From assembly GCA_963843275.1 (NCBI GenBank), contig CAWJJM010000009.1, positions 248,001 to 312,000 on the forward strand: DNA of 64,000 bases, given 5' to 3'. Position 1 is the first letter of the stretch; each line of letters starts with the position of its first letter. The stretch is from CAWJJM01 sp963843275 (GTDB lineage: Bacteria > Acidobacteriota > Thermoanaerobaculia > Multivoradales > JBCCEF01). A model generated the notes under the pieces. The model did not search any database, was not told the origin of the DNA, and saw nothing but the letters and a program-made list of their open reading frames with translations. A program made the position numbers and the translations under genes. Shown here in pieces: positions 1 through 9,457 of the stretch.

Positions 1-1797
1 GTAGAGCTCGGCCCGCGGGGGCGCCGCCACGCCGTCGTGGTGCACGTCACCGACCACGCCGGCGACCGGCAGCCAGGGGTCGCCGCTCCCGGCCACGCGG
101 ACGCGGCCCTCCAGCGCGTCGCCGCCGGGCCAGAAGCGGCGGGCCATCGTCTCGTTGACCACCACCGCTCCGGGCCCCGCGCCGCCCGCCTCCGGCAGCC
201 GGCCGCGTCGCAAGGGGATGCGCAGGGTGGCGAAGTAGTCGGCGCTCACCAGGCGCAGATCGACCTCCGGCTCGTCGCCGCCGGCGACGCCGCGCCCCGA
301 CAGCTCGACCCCCACCGACATCCACTCGCCACCCATCGGGAGCTGGCTGACCAGGCCGGCGTGGCGCACCCCCGGGAGCGCGGCGACCGCCGCGAGCGAG
401 CGCCGGTAGTGGTCGACCAGGGAAGGGATCGAGCCGGCGCGCTGCTGCGGTGGCGCCAGCTCCACCGCCAGCACACCGCGCGGGTCGAAGCCCGGATCGA
501 CGGCGGCGAGGAGCAGGAAGCTGCGCCCCATCAGGGCGGCGCCGGCGAGGAGGACGAAGGCGAGGGCCGTCTCCCCGGCCACCAGGAGGCGGCCGAGGGG
601 ACGTCGCCCGGCGCCGTCCGACCGTCCCGCCCGCAGCGCTCGCGCCGGCGCGCCGCGACTCGAGGCGGCCAGGGCGAGGGCGGCGAACGCGAGGGCGGCG
701 AGCAGGCACAGGCCCGAGGCGAGGGCGAAGACCGGCAGGTCGACGGCGACGGCGTCGAGCCCCGGCAGCCCGTGCGACCAGCGCCGGACCGCTTCGACCC
801 CGGCCCAGGCCAGCCCGAGACCCGCTACGCCGGCGGCCGCGGCCAGCAGCAGGCTCTCGGCGAGCGCCTGCCGGAAGAGGCGGCCGCGGGGGGCGCCGAG
901 CGCCAGGTGGGTGGCCGTCTCGCGGCGGCGCGCCAGGCCGCGGGCGAGCAACAGGTTGCCGACGTTGGCGCAGGCGATCGCCAGGATGCAGGCCACGCCG
1001 GCGAGCAGCGCGTCGAGCAGCGGGCGCACGTCACCGGTCCGCTCCTCGCGCAGCGGTAGCGCGGTGACGCCGCGGTGGGCGTTGGTCGCGGGGTGTTCGC
1101 CGGCGAGCTGCCGGGCGACGCGGGCCAGGTCGGCGCGGACGCTCCGGAGGGTGGCGCCCGGAGCCATCCGGGCCACCACCTGCAGGTCGTGCGATCCCCT
1201 CTCGCCGGGTTCCTGCAGAGGCATCCACAGGTCGACGCCGGGGCGCGGGAACGAGAAGCCCGGCGGCGCCACGCCGGCGACCAGCCAGGGCTCGCCGTCG
1301 ACGTCGAGCGTGGCGCCGGGTCGGGCCCGGCCGCCGAAGCGCCGGCGCCAGAGCCGATCGCTCACCACCAGCCGCCGCTCGCCGGGGAGGACGCCCGCCA
1401 GGCCGGGACCGCCGCGCGGAGCCACCCCGAGGACGGCGAACAGGTCCGGCGTCGCCCGCACCGCCGCCAGCGTCCGCGCCCCGCCCGCCGCGCCGACGAG
1501 CGCGGCGCCGGGCCGGTAGCCGGCGACCCCGGAGAGGGTGGGGCAGCGCCGCCGCCAGTCGGCGAGGTCGGGACGCGACACCGCCCCGCGCTCGACGTCG
1601 CGCCGGCTGTCGCTCTCCCACAGGCGCAGCAGACGGTCTCCGCCGGGATAAGGGAGCGGCCGCAGCAGGATGCCGTAGTAGACGCTGAACAGGGCGGTGG
1701 CGAGGCCGAGGCCGAGGGCCAGGGTGCCGATCGAGGCCAGCGTGAACGGCGGCGTCCGGCGCAGCGCGCGCAGCGCGAGGCGGAGGTCGGTCCACAC
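1..1797 (-). CDS. ADOP-type ABC transporter permease (MacB/FtsX family), C-terminus cut by window edge
   Basis: The frame is open from a GTG at 1797 to the window edge, so about 599 codons are present and the C-terminal permease half is missing. The N-terminus (VWTDLRLALRALRRTPPFTL, then a hydrophobic segment and the LLRPLPYPGGDRL motif) is typical of the acidobacterial duplicated-permease (ADOP) family. It is followed by a MacB-like periplasmic domain and a first three-helix FtsX unit (LAIACANVGNLLLARG). The visible end, VVGDVHHDGVAAPPRAELY, is the conserved second periplasmic motif. The likely role is an inner-membrane permease of a MacB-like exporter with unknown substrate. No ATPase is adjacent. 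An ATG at 1803 opens a different, non-homologous frame, so the GTG is preferred. Confidence 0.85.
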   Translation of the reverse strand, partial: MWTDLRLALRALRRTPPFTLASIGTLALGLGLATALFSVYYGILLRPLPYPGGDRLLRLWESDSRRDVERGAVSRPDLADWRRRCPTLSGVAGYRPGAALVGAAGGARTLAAVRATPDLFAVLGVAPRGGPGLAGVLPGERRLVVSDRLWRRRFGGRARPGATLDVDGEPWLVAGVAPPGFSFPRPGVDLWMPLQEPGERGSHDLQVVARMAPGATLRSVRADLARVARQLAGEHPATNAHRGVTALPLREERTGDVRPLLDALLAGVACILAIACANVGNLLLARGLARRRETATHLALGAPRGRLFRQALAESLLLAAAAGVAGLGLAWAGVEAVRRWSHGLPGLDAVAVDLPVFALASGLCLLAALAFAALALAASSRGAPARALRAGRSDGAGRRPLGRLLVAGETALAFVLLAGAALMGRSFLLLAAVDPGFDPRGVLAVELAPPQQRAGSIPSLVDHYRRSLAAVAALPGVRHAGLVSQLPMGGEWMSVGVELSGRGVAGGDEPEVDLRLVSADYFATLRIPLRRGRLPEAGGAGPGAVVVNETMARRFWPGGDALEGRVRVAGSGDPWLPVAGVVGDVHHDGVAAPPRAELY

Positions 1798-1897
1798 GAT
1801 GTCGACATTGCAGCACGCTGCGGCCGCCCGGCGCGCCACCTGCGGGGAGGGGTCGCGACGTCCCCCGAGCGGGTGGGCGGGGACGAGCGTCTTCGCC

Positions 1898-1903
1898 TAT
1901 GCT
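1898..1903 (+). promoter_or_regulatory. putative -10 (TATGCT) with very short leader
   Basis: TATGCT lies 9 nt before the ATG at 1913, so transcription would start within a few bases of the start codon. A GGAGG overlaps the same gap, so Shine-Dalgarno initiation is not excluded. No clear -35 is visible. Confidence 0.35.
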
Positions 1904-1912
1904 GGAGGGGCG

Positions 1913-3672
1913 ATGTCCTCGCCCCGCCGTCGCCCCGTCGTCGCTCTCGCCGTCCTGGCCGCCTGCGGCCTGGCGGCCCGGTCCCCCGGGCAGGGTCTCG
2001 CCCTCGACGTCGTCGAGCGGATCCACGACCTCACCCGGCCGGTCGAGCTGGTGGATCCCGGCGACGGCTCGGGCCGGTGGTTCGTCGTCCAGCAGACCGG
2101 CGAGATCCTGGTGTGGAACGGCAGCTCGGTCGAGACCACCCCCTTCCTGGACCTCTCCTCCGCGGTGGTGTGCTGCAACGAGCGGGGCCTGCTCGGCCTC
2201 GCCTTCTCTCCCGACTTCGCGGACGACGGCCGCTTCTACGTCGACTACACCCGCGACCTCGGCGGCGGGCTCCAGACCGTGCTCTCCCGCTTCGCCGTCT
2301 CGGCGGGCGATCCCGACGTCGCCGACGCCGCCTCCGAGCAGGTGCTGCTCGTCCTCGACCAGCCCGCCGCCAACCACAACGGCGGCCATCTCGCCTTCGG
2401 GCCCGACGGGCGGCTCTACGTCGCCACGGGCGACGGCGGGGGGGGCGGCGACCCGGAGGAGAACGGCCAGGATCCCGGCAGCCTGCTGGGCAAGCTCCTG
2501 CGCCTCGACGTCGACGGGCCGCCCGACGCCGGTCTCGCCTACGCGGTGCCGCCCGACAATCCGTTCGTCGGGGTGGCGGGCGCCCGCGGCGAGGTCTGGG
2601 CCTACGGGCTGCGCAACCCCTGGCGCTTCTCCTTCGACCGCGCCACCGGAGACCTGTGGATCGGCGACGTCGGGCAGGGCGCCTGGGAGGAGGTGGACGT
2701 CCAGGCCGCCGGCGACCCCGGCGGCGAGAACTACGGCTGGGACTGCCGGGAGGGCGCCCACGACTACGCCGACCCCAACGGGGACCACAACGCCACGTGC
2801 GCGGGGACCGGCTACACCGAGCCGGTGCTCGAGTACGCCCACGGCGCGGGCCGGTGCTCGATCACCGGCGGTTTCCGCTACCGCGGCGCCGCGGAACCGC
2901 GGCTGCGGGGCGTCTACCTGTACGCCGACTACTGCACCGGCGAGATCTTCGGCACCGTGCCCCGCTGCGACGGCGCCTGGGAGAGCCGGCTGCTGCTCGA
3001 CGCCCCCTTCGCCGTCAGCACCTTCGGCGAGACCGACGCCGGCGACCTCCTGGTCAGCGACTACCGGGGCGACGGGTCGGCGACCAGCCGCCTGTTGGAG
3101 CTCTTCCTCGCCCCCGGTTCCGGGGGTCCGGATCTCCAGGCGGCGCCGGCGGCGCTCGACTTCGGGACCGTGGAGGTCGGCGACTCGGTCACGCGACCCT
3201 TCACCCTGACCAACACCAACGCGGGCCCGGAGGCCACGGTGGTGGCCACGGGGCTGCTGACCGATCCGGCGCGCTTCGTCCTGGGGCCCGGCGCCGGCTC
3301 CCCGTCCTGTGACCTCGGCGGCACGCCGTGCCTGCCGCCCGGGGCGAGCTGCGGCCTGGCGATCACCTTCCGGGGCGACGCCCCGGGCGCCGTGTCGGCC
3401 GCTCTCACCTTCGACGGCAACTTCGCCGCGGAGACCGTGACCCTCGGCGCCGACGTCGTGCCCTGCGCGTCGGCGGTCGACCTCACCGTCACCGGGGTCA
3501 CCGTCGGCGACGGCGAGAGCGAGACCCGCCGGGCCTGCGACACCCTGACCGCCGGCCCCGACGTCAGCGTGGAGAGCGGGGGCGCCCTGACGCTGCGGGC
3601 CGGGACCCGCATCGCCCTCGGCGAGGGCTTCCGGGTGGCGGCGGGGGACGGCTCGTCCTCGAGATCTTCTAG
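1913..3672 (+). CDS. secreted PQQ-dependent sugar (sorbosone-type) dehydrogenase with choice-of-anchor-D-like domain; frameshift near 3' end
   Basis: The start ATG is followed by a signal peptide (VVALAVLAACGLAARSPGQG). The beta-propeller of the glucose/sorbosone dehydrogenase family follows, with NHNGGHLAFGPDGRLYVATG and GLRNPWRFSFD motifs. About 130 residues of Ig-like choice-of-anchor D (DFGTVEVGDSVTRPFTLTN) come next. The predicted role is periplasmic or extracellular oxidation of sugars or related polyols. As read, the frame runs on to 3817, through a hairpin and into the convergent gene. A two-base deletion (or one-base insertion) in the G-run near 3645-3650 instead gives the plausible ending VAAGRLVLEIF and a stop at 3670-3672. 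I adopt that end. Confidence 0.8.
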
Positions 3673-3683
3673 CCCGCGGACAC

Positions 3684-3706
3684 CGCCCCCGCACGCAGCG
3701 GGGGCG
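3684..3706. terminator. GC-rich hairpin between convergent genes
   Basis: A perfect 9-bp stem (CGCCCCCGC / GCGGGGGCG, 5-nt loop) starts 12 nt after the repaired stop of the dehydrogenase. It lies just downstream of the convergent YSC84 gene's stop, so it could serve both strands. There is no T-tract. Confidence 0.5.
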
Positions 3707-3726
3707 TGGCGAGCCGCTCCGCCCGG

Positions 3727-4488
3727 TCAGGCGGGGAGCTCGTTCTGCAACGTGTCGGCCTGCGGGTTGGTGGCCTGGCCGCTGAGGATGTCCTGGGCGG
3801 TCACGCCCTGGTGGTAGTAGGCGGGGTTCTCCTCGTCGTCGAAGGAGATGTCGGTGGCGCTCAGCGAGGCTCCGGCGAAGGCACCCTCGGTGTCCGACCA
3901 GAAGATCACGTCGCCGGCGCCTCCCTTGCCCTCGGAGGCCTGGCTCCGCGCCGAGTAGTCGACGATGGTGAAGCCGGCGTCGGCGTTGAGCGAGAAGTTG
4001 TTGTCGCCCTTGAAGCTGTCGACCGCCTTGTCGGTCATCAACAGCATGGCGACCTGACCGGCGGTCACGCCGGCCTGCGCGCCCACGCTGACCGCGCCGA
4101 TGTCGTAGAACACCGGGTCGCTCCAACTCCCGTTCTGGCGGGCGACCAGCACGCCTTCGCCGCCGCGGCCGCCGACCACCAACGCGCCCTTGCCGTAGTC
4201 GGGCACCACCAGCACGCCCTTGGCCTGCTGCAGCAGGTCGGCGAGATCGGGGTCGTTCTTCATCTGACGGACGACGTCGACCGCTTCGTCGACGGTCGAC
4301 TGGGCGTCGGCGACCTGCCCCTGGCCGGTCTCGCCGTACTCGCTGCCCGCCGCGGCCATCGGCTGGCCGGTGTCGGTCGCCATCGCCGTCCGGTCGCCGA
4401 CGTGGTCCTCGGTGGCGCCGTTCTCACAGGCGATCCCGACGCCCACCGTCAGCACCGCCAGCAACAGCGTGATCAGTCTCTTGGTCAT
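3727..4488 (-). CDS. YSC84/SYLF-domain lipid-binding protein, exported
   Basis: The 253-aa protein starts at ATG 4488, preceded by a good Shine-Dalgarno (AAGGAGG, 9-nt spacing). The N-terminus is a signal peptide ending in GIACENG, a lipobox-like site. The C-terminal ~170 residues match the SYLF/YSC84 family: AKGVLVVPDYGKGALVVGGR, GVLVARQNGSW, FYDIGAVSVGAQAG, and a late FTIVDYSA segment. Family members bind phospholipids; the bacterial role is poorly known. The middle linker is Gly/Gln/Thr-rich. It is convergent with the dehydrogenase and separated from the glycosyl transferase gene by about 110 nt. Confidence 0.85.
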   Translation of the reverse strand: MTKRLITLLLAVLTVGVGIACENGATEDHVGDRTAMATDTGQPMAAAGSEYGETGQGQVADAQSTVDEAVDVVRQMKNDPDLADLLQQAKGVLVVPDYGKGALVVGGRGGEGVLVARQNGSWSDPVFYDIGAVSVGAQAGVTAGQVAMLLMTDKAVDSFKGDNNFSLNADAGFTIVDYSARSQASEGKGGAGDVIFWSDTEGAFAGASLSATDISFDDEENPAYYHQGVTAQDILSGQATNPQADTLQNELPA

Positions 4489-4598
4489 GGTCGTGTCCTC
4501 CTTCCTCGGGTTGGGAGTTCCAGATGTCACCTCGTCAAGGGCAGCACACGGCATGCCAGGACGGCGGTCGCCCGCCGTTCCCCGGAGGGGAGGAGGGC

Positions 4599-6008
4599 TC
4601 AGGTGCCTTCCGAGTTGAGGACGCTCTTGACGGTGCGGAAGAGGATCGACAGGTCCAGCCAGAGGCTCCAGTTGGCGACGTAGGCGAGGTCGTAGCGCAG
4701 CTTGTTCTGCGGGCTCGACAGGTACTCCCCGTTGACCTGGGCCAGCCCGGTGAGGCCCGGGGCGACCGCGAAGCGCTCGGTGTAGCCGGGGATGCTCTCC
4801 ACGTAGGAGGCGACGAAGCCGGGCCGCTCCGGACGCGGGCCGACCAGGCTCATGGTGCCGGCGAGGACGTTGAAGAGCTGCGGAAGCTCGTCCAGCCGGT
4901 AGCGGCGCAGGAAGCCTCCCAGGCGGGTCAACCGGGGGTCGCCCGGCCGCGAGAGCACCTCGCCGCCGCCGGCCTCCGCGTCCTGCCGCATGGTGCGGAA
5001 CTTCAGGAGGGTGAACGGTTCGCCGGCGCGCCCGACCCGTACCTGCCGGTAGAGGACCGGGCCGGGCGAGGTGAGGCGCACCGCGGCGGCGCAGGCCGCC
5101 ATCAGCGGCAGGCCCGGCAGGACGAGGAGCGATCCGAGCGCCAGGTCGAACAGGCGCTTGAGCGGCCGGTTGAGCCGCCACTCGGAGTGGTTGATCACCT
5201 CGATCAGGGGCAGGTCGTGCACCCACCGGTAGCGCATCCTGCCGAGCAGGCTGTCGAAGGGGCCGGGGAGCAGCAGGACGTCGGCTCCGGCCGGCCGCAC
5301 CGACGCCAGCCGGTCGACCAGCCGTGTCCGCCAGCTCGGCGCGCTCGAGGCGACGATGACGTCGTCGATCCGGCCGTCGCGGACCAGCTCCGGAAGGTCG
5401 TCGATGCCGCCGAGGGGCGGGCCGAGGCTCGGGTCGGGATCGTCCGGCGACGCCTCGTCGGGGGGCACGACGAAGCCGGCGATCTCGAGCCCGTGCCAGC
5501 GGTGGCGGTGGATGGTCTCCGCCACCTCGCGCGCGGCCGCCCCGCACCCGACGAGGGCCACCCGGCGCCGGTCGGGCGGCCGCAGGCGGCCGAGCAGGGA
5601 GCGCCAGACGAGCAGCAGCGCCAGGTCGGCGATCAAGAAGACCACCAGGACCGAACGGGGGAAGGTGATGTCGCGCAGGAAGTAGTAGGAGGCCAGCAGG
5701 AGTCCCTCGAGACCCACGGCGGTGAGCAGCCGCCGGGCCAGGTCGAGGCGCGGCCGCGGCTCGGCCGGGCGATCGTAGAAGCCGAAGAGGTAGAGCAGCA
5801 GGGCCTGCGTGGTGAGCGCGAAGAGCAGCCCGCCCTCGGCGGCCGCCATGGTCAGCCGGTCCGACGGCAGCAGCGAGGCGGTGAACGGCAGCGGCACCCG
5901 CATGCGGACCAGGAAGGAGCCGTAGAGGGCGGCGGCGACGGCGGCGAGGTCGCCGACGAGCCGGACGGCGCGCAGCAGGCGGTCGATCGGTTTCGGGTGT
6001 CGCACCAC
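4599..6008 (-). CDS. polyprenyl-phosphate hexose-1-phosphate transferase (WbaP/WcaJ-type sugar transferase)
   Basis: The 469-aa protein has about four N-terminal membrane helices, a Rossmann-like middle (RRVALVGCGAAAREVAETI, residues ~148-165), and a fifth hydrophobic segment (~285-305). The catalytic bacterial sugar transferase domain follows: SPGPVLYRQVRVG, FTLLKFRTM, YRLDELPQLFNVLAGTMSLV, GPRPE. This is the polytopic (large monotopic) PGT arrangement. It transfers a sugar-1-phosphate to undecaprenyl phosphate to start exopolysaccharide or O-antigen assembly. No other glycan genes are nearby, which is unusual. The start is GTG 6008; the second GTG (6005) is equally possible. A TAGAGT at 6041-6036 is a candidate -10. 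Confidence 0.9.
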   Translation of the reverse strand: MVRHPKPIDRLLRAVRLVGDLAAVAAALYGSFLVRMRVPLPFTASLLPSDRLTMAAAEGGLLFALTTQALLLYLFGFYDRPAEPRPRLDLARRLLTAVGLEGLLLASYYFLRDITFPRSVLVVFLIADLALLLVWRSLLGRLRPPDRRRVALVGCGAAAREVAETIHRHRWHGLEIAGFVVPPDEASPDDPDPSLGPPLGGIDDLPELVRDGRIDDVIVASSAPSWRTRLVDRLASVRPAGADVLLLPGPFDSLLGRMRYRWVHDLPLIEVINHSEWRLNRPLKRLFDLALGSLLVLPGLPLMAACAAAVRLTSPGPVLYRQVRVGRAGEPFTLLKFRTMRQDAEAGGGEVLSRPGDPRLTRLGGFLRRYRLDELPQLFNVLAGTMSLVGPRPERPGFVASYVESIPGYTERFAVAPGLTGLAQVNGEYLSSPQNKLRYDLAYVANWSLWLDLSILFRTVKSVLNSEGT

Positions 6009-6064
6009 GGGCCGGTTTCCGGGGACGGACGGCCTACTCTATCGGCTCCGGGGCGGCGCTGCGG

Positions 6065-6070
6065 TACGCT
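6065..6070 (+). promoter_or_regulatory. putative -10 (TACGCT) for a leaderless mntR-like mRNA
   Basis: TACGCT ends exactly 7 nt before the ATG at 6078. The gap is only CCCCCCG, with no Shine-Dalgarno, which fits a transcript that begins at the start codon. Confidence 0.4.
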
Positions 6071-6077
6071 CCCCCCG

Positions 6078-6791
6078 ATGGCGACGAGCACGGTCGAGGA
6101 CTACCTCAAGTGCATCCTCACCGAGGAGCAGGCCGCACCCGGCGTGCTGGTCTCGATGGGGCGCATCGGCGCGGCCCTCGGCGTCGCTCCGGGAACGGTC
6201 ACCGCGATGGTGAAGACCCTGGCCGACAGCGGCCTGCTGGCCTACGAGCCGTACAGCGGGGTGCGCCTCACCGCGGCGGGACGCCAGCTCGCCCTCCACG
6301 TGCTGCGCCGCCACCGCCTGGTCGAGCTCTTCCTGGTGGAGGTCCTCGGCATGGACTGGAGCGAGGTCCACCCGGAGGCCGAGAACCTCGAGCACGCGGT
6401 CTCCGAGCGCGTCCTCGAACGGATCGACGAGATGCTGGGTCACCCGGCGGCGGACCCGCACGGCGACCCGATCCCCGACGCCCGCGGGGTGGTCCGCGAG
6501 CGGCCGCTGGCCCGGCTGCTCGACTGTCCGGGCGGGCGCAGCGTGGTGGTCGCCCGCGTCACCGACCAGACGGCCGACTTCCTGCAGCTCCTCGAACGCC
6601 ACCGCCTGGTGCCGGGGAGCCGGGTGGAGGTGGTGCGACGCGACGAGGCGGCCGACACCGTCGAGCTGCTCGCCGACGGGGATCGGTTCAGCCTCGGCTT
6701 CCGCGCCGCCTCGAAGATCCTCGTCGAGCCGCCCGGCGGGCACGCGGGCGCCGCCGGCGGACCGCCGCGCGCTACGCCAACAGCCGGATGA
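6078..6791 (+). CDS. DtxR/MntR-family metal-dependent transcriptional regulator
   Basis: The 237-aa protein is organised as in the DtxR family. An N-terminal winged helix (VEDYLKCILTEE ... ISMGRIGAALGVAPGTVTAMVKTLADSGLL) is followed by the dimerisation and metal-binding domain (HRLVELFLVEVLGMDWSEVHPEAENLEHAVSE). A C-terminal FeoA/SH3-like domain covers residues ~150-220. It should bind DNA when loaded with Mn2+ or Fe2+. No metal transporter is adjacent, so its targets are probably elsewhere. The ATG at 6078 is preferred because it starts directly at the conserved helix and has a -10-like hexamer just upstream. The stop overlaps the end of the convergent M24 gene by about 20 nt. Confidence 0.9.
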   Translation: MATSTVEDYLKCILTEEQAAPGVLVSMGRIGAALGVAPGTVTAMVKTLADSGLLAYEPYSGVRLTAAGRQLALHVLRRHRLVELFLVEVLGMDWSEVHPEAENLEHAVSERVLERIDEMLGHPAADPHGDPIPDARGVVRERPLARLLDCPGGRSVVVARVTDQTADFLQLLERHRLVPGSRVEVVRRDEAADTVELLADGDRFSLGFRAASKILVEPPGGHAGAAGGPPRATPTAG

Positions 6792-7971
6792 GCTCGGTCT
6801 GCGGCGCGCCGCCGGTGACCTCCACCCCGTCCGCGGTCAGCGCCACGTTGATCTCGCTGCGCACGCCGAAGTCGCCCGGCAGGTAGATGCCGGGCTCGAT
6901 GGAGAAGCCGGTCCCCTGCTGCAGGGTGCGCGTGTCGTGCGTCTCGAGGTTGTCCATGTTGGCCCCCGGCCCGTGGTCGGAGACGTGGATCGAGTGGCCC
7001 GTCCGGTGGATGAAGGACTCGCCGTAGCCGGCGTTCCGGATGACCTCGCGGGTGGCGTCGTCGACCTCGAAGCCCCGCACCGGCTCACGCCCCCACCGGC
7101 TGCGGACCCGCTCGAGCCCGGCGTCGCGCGCCGCGGCGACGACGCCGAAGATCTCGGCCTGCCGGTCGGTCGGCGCGGCGGCGCAGACCCCGCACCAGGT
7201 GATGTCGGCGTAGACGCTGGCCGGCCGCTCCTCCTTCGCCCACAGGTCGATGAGCAGGAAGTCGCCCCGCCGGATCGGGGCGGTACGCTCGGCGGTCGGC
7301 TGGTAGTGGGGGTCGGCGCTGTGGGCGTTGACGCCGACGATGGGCGGCGACTCGGTCCACAGCCCGGAGGCGGCGAAGCGCTCGAGGAGGAACTGCTGCA
7401 CGGCGTGCTCGTCGTCCTCGCCGCCCTCCACCAGGATGGCGGCGACGCGCGCGAACGCCTCGCGGACGATGCGGTGCAGGTGCTCGTTGGCGCGCCGGTG
7501 CCCGGCGAGCTGCTCGTCGCTCCAGGTGGCCGCGAAACGTTGCACCAGGTCGCCGGACGACACCAGCTCGACGCCCTGGGCGCGCAGCAGCTCGGCGGTG
7601 CCGGCGTCGAGGCGCGAGACGGTGGGCACCGCCGCCCGCGGGCTGTACTGGGCCGCCAGCCGCGGGGCGCGTCCGCCGCTCCCGGTCACCAGCTCGGCGA
7701 GGGCGCGTTCGTGCTCCTGCCACGACAGGTACTCGCTGCGGCCGCCGGGGAGGTGGTCGAGCATGGCGGGCTCGAGGCGGTGGACCAGCTTGCGCGGCGC
7801 ACCCGTGCGCGGGACCAGGTAGTAGCAGCGGCGGGTGATCAGGTGGTCGCCCCCCAGGCCCAGCAGGTCGAGGCTGATCGGGTCGTTGCCCTGGAAGCAG
7901 GCGAACAGCCAGCCGTCGAGGTCGGCCTCGGCGAGGGCCTCCTGGATGGCGGGGATGCGGTCGGCGAGCAT
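6772..7971 (-). CDS. M24-family metallopeptidase (Xaa-Pro aminopeptidase-like)
   Basis: The 399-aa protein has a creatinase-like N-terminal domain (~1-155) and a pita-bread catalytic domain. The five metal ligands are visible: Asp in LLIDLWAK, Asp in YADITWCG, His in HRTGHSIHVSDHG, Glu in SIEPGIYLPG and Glu in RSEINVAL. It should remove N-terminal residues from Xaa-Pro peptides or act as a related dipeptidase. It is cytoplasmic, with no signal peptide. It is convergent with the DtxR-type gene and divergent from the TPR gene at 8173. Confidence 0.9.
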   Translation of the reverse strand: MLADRIPAIQEALAEADLDGWLFACFQGNDPISLDLLGLGGDHLITRRCYYLVPRTGAPRKLVHRLEPAMLDHLPGGRSEYLSWQEHERALAELVTGSGGRAPRLAAQYSPRAAVPTVSRLDAGTAELLRAQGVELVSSGDLVQRFAATWSDEQLAGHRRANEHLHRIVREAFARVAAILVEGGEDDEHAVQQFLLERFAASGLWTESPPIVGVNAHSADPHYQPTAERTAPIRRGDFLLIDLWAKEERPASVYADITWCGVCAAAPTDRQAEIFGVVAAARDAGLERVRSRWGREPVRGFEVDDATREVIRNAGYGESFIHRTGHSIHVSDHGPGANMDNLETHDTRTLQQGTGFSIEPGIYLPGDFGVRSEINVALTADGVEVTGGAPQTELIRLLA

Positions 7972-8172
7972 GCGCGTTCTCCGGGGAGGTGGGTCGGGTG
8001 GCCCCCGGGGCGGGGGGCCGTGCGGTCGACGGCGACGCTATCAGAGGGCCCGTCCCCGGGTGAGGACGGCGGCAGCCTCCGGACGGAGTAAAATCCCCCC
8101 GACCGCTGTTTTGGAGCGGGGTAGCCAACCGGTTCCCACACCCGCATTTCCAGCTCGAAGGAAAGGAGACCC

Positions 8173-9441
8173 ATGTTCACTCGAACCCGCACGGCGCTGC
8201 TCGCCCTGCTGCTGCTCGTGCCCGCCACGGCCGCGCTGGCTCTGGGGCAGGGCCGCCTGCAGGCGCAGGTGGTCGACCAGGACGGCAAGCCGCTGGCCGG
8301 AGTCCAGGTCGCCATCAGCAACGACGAGATCGCCTACAAGAACGAGCTCACCACCGACAAGCGGGGGCGCTTCAGCCTGCTCGTCATCGACGCGACCCGC
8401 ATGTACGTCTTCCGCTTCAGCAAGGAGGGCTACCAGACGGTCGAGAAGCAGGTGAAGCTGGATCCGGGCGGCGTGAAGCGCGAGACCTACACGCTGCCGC
8501 CGGCCGGCGTCGGAGGCGGGGGCGCCGCCGCGAGCTCCGCCCCGGCGGTCGTCGAGGGCCACAACAAGGCGATCAACGCCTACAACGCCGGCGTCGGCGC
8601 TCTGCAGGCCGACGATCGCGCCACCGCCGAGCAGAAGTTCCGCGAGGCGATCGAGATCGACCCCGAGATGTCGCAGCCCTATGCGGTGCTCGGTGGCCTC
8701 TACCTCGACGACGAGAAGTACGACGAGGCGATCGCGATGGCCGACAAGCTGCTCGAGCTCGACCCGCAGAGCGCCAAGGCGCTGATCACCCTCTACGACG
8801 CCTACCACGCGAAGGGGGACAAGGAGAAGGCCCGCGCGGCGCTCGACCAGCTCGGATCGATCGCCGGCGGCGGCAACGACGCCGCGATCCGGATCTACAA
8901 CGAGGGCGCCGACGCGGCCAAGTCGGGGGACCTCACCACGGCGCTGGCGCTGTTCGAGAAGGCGGTCCAGGTCGACCCCGAGCTGGCGCCCGGCTGGGCC
9001 GCCGCGGCGCGCCTCTACCTCGCCAAGGAGCAGTACCAGCAGGCGGTGGACGCGGCGGAGAAGGCGCTCGCCGCCGACCCCGGCATGGTCGACATCCAGC
9101 GCGTGCGCTACGAGGGCTACCGCCAGCTCGGCCAGGACGAGAAGGCCAAGCAGGTGTTCGACGAGATCTCCGCGGCGGATCCCGAAGGCCTCGCCCAGAC
9201 GCTCTACGAGCAGGGGCGCGAGCTGTTCAACGACGGCCACACCGACCAGGCCCGCGACGCCTTCGAGCAGGCCGTGCAGGCCAAGCCCGACCACGCCCGC
9301 GCGCACTACATGCTGGGGCTCTGCTACGCCAACCTCGGCAACAACGCCAAGGCCAAGGAGCACCTGCAGAAGTTCCTCCAGCTGGCCCCCGAGGATCCCG
9401 AGGCGGCCACCGCGAAGCAGATGCTCGACTACATGGGCTGA
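8173..9441 (+). CDS. secreted CarboxypepD_reg-like plus TPR-repeat protein
   Basis: The 422-aa protein has a strong Shine-Dalgarno (AAGGAAAGGAG) before the ATG and a signal peptide (ALLALLLLVPATAALALGQG). Residues ~28-95 form a carboxypeptidase-regulatory-like beta domain (VVDQDGKPLAGVQVAISND, GRFSLLVI, FRFSKEGYQTVEKQV). Residues ~130-415 are TPR units such as YAVLGGLYLDDEKYDEAIAM and HYMLGLCYANLGNNAKAKEH. The protein is probably a periplasmic scaffold. No enzymatic motif is visible. It is followed by a very strong hairpin. Confidence 0.85.
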   Translation: MFTRTRTALLALLLLVPATAALALGQGRLQAQVVDQDGKPLAGVQVAISNDEIAYKNELTTDKRGRFSLLVIDATRMYVFRFSKEGYQTVEKQVKLDPGGVKRETYTLPPAGVGGGGAAASSAPAVVEGHNKAINAYNAGVGALQADDRATAEQKFREAIEIDPEMSQPYAVLGGLYLDDEKYDEAIAMADKLLELDPQSAKALITLYDAYHAKGDKEKARAALDQLGSIAGGGNDAAIRIYNEGADAAKSGDLTTALALFEKAVQVDPELAPGWAAAARLYLAKEQYQQAVDAAEKALAADPGMVDIQRVRYEGYRQLGQDEKAKQVFDEISAADPEGLAQTLYEQGRELFNDGHTDQARDAFEQAVQAKPDHARAHYMLGLCYANLGNNAKAKEHLQKFLQLAPEDPEAATAKQMLDYMG

Positions 9442-9457
9442 CGTCGCCGGGGTCGTG

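Noticed and set aside
8089..8094. TAAAAT as a -10 for the TPR gene at 8173
   Set aside because: The hexamer is good, but no acceptable -35 is visible and it lies about 80 nt upstream. The support is too weak to list.
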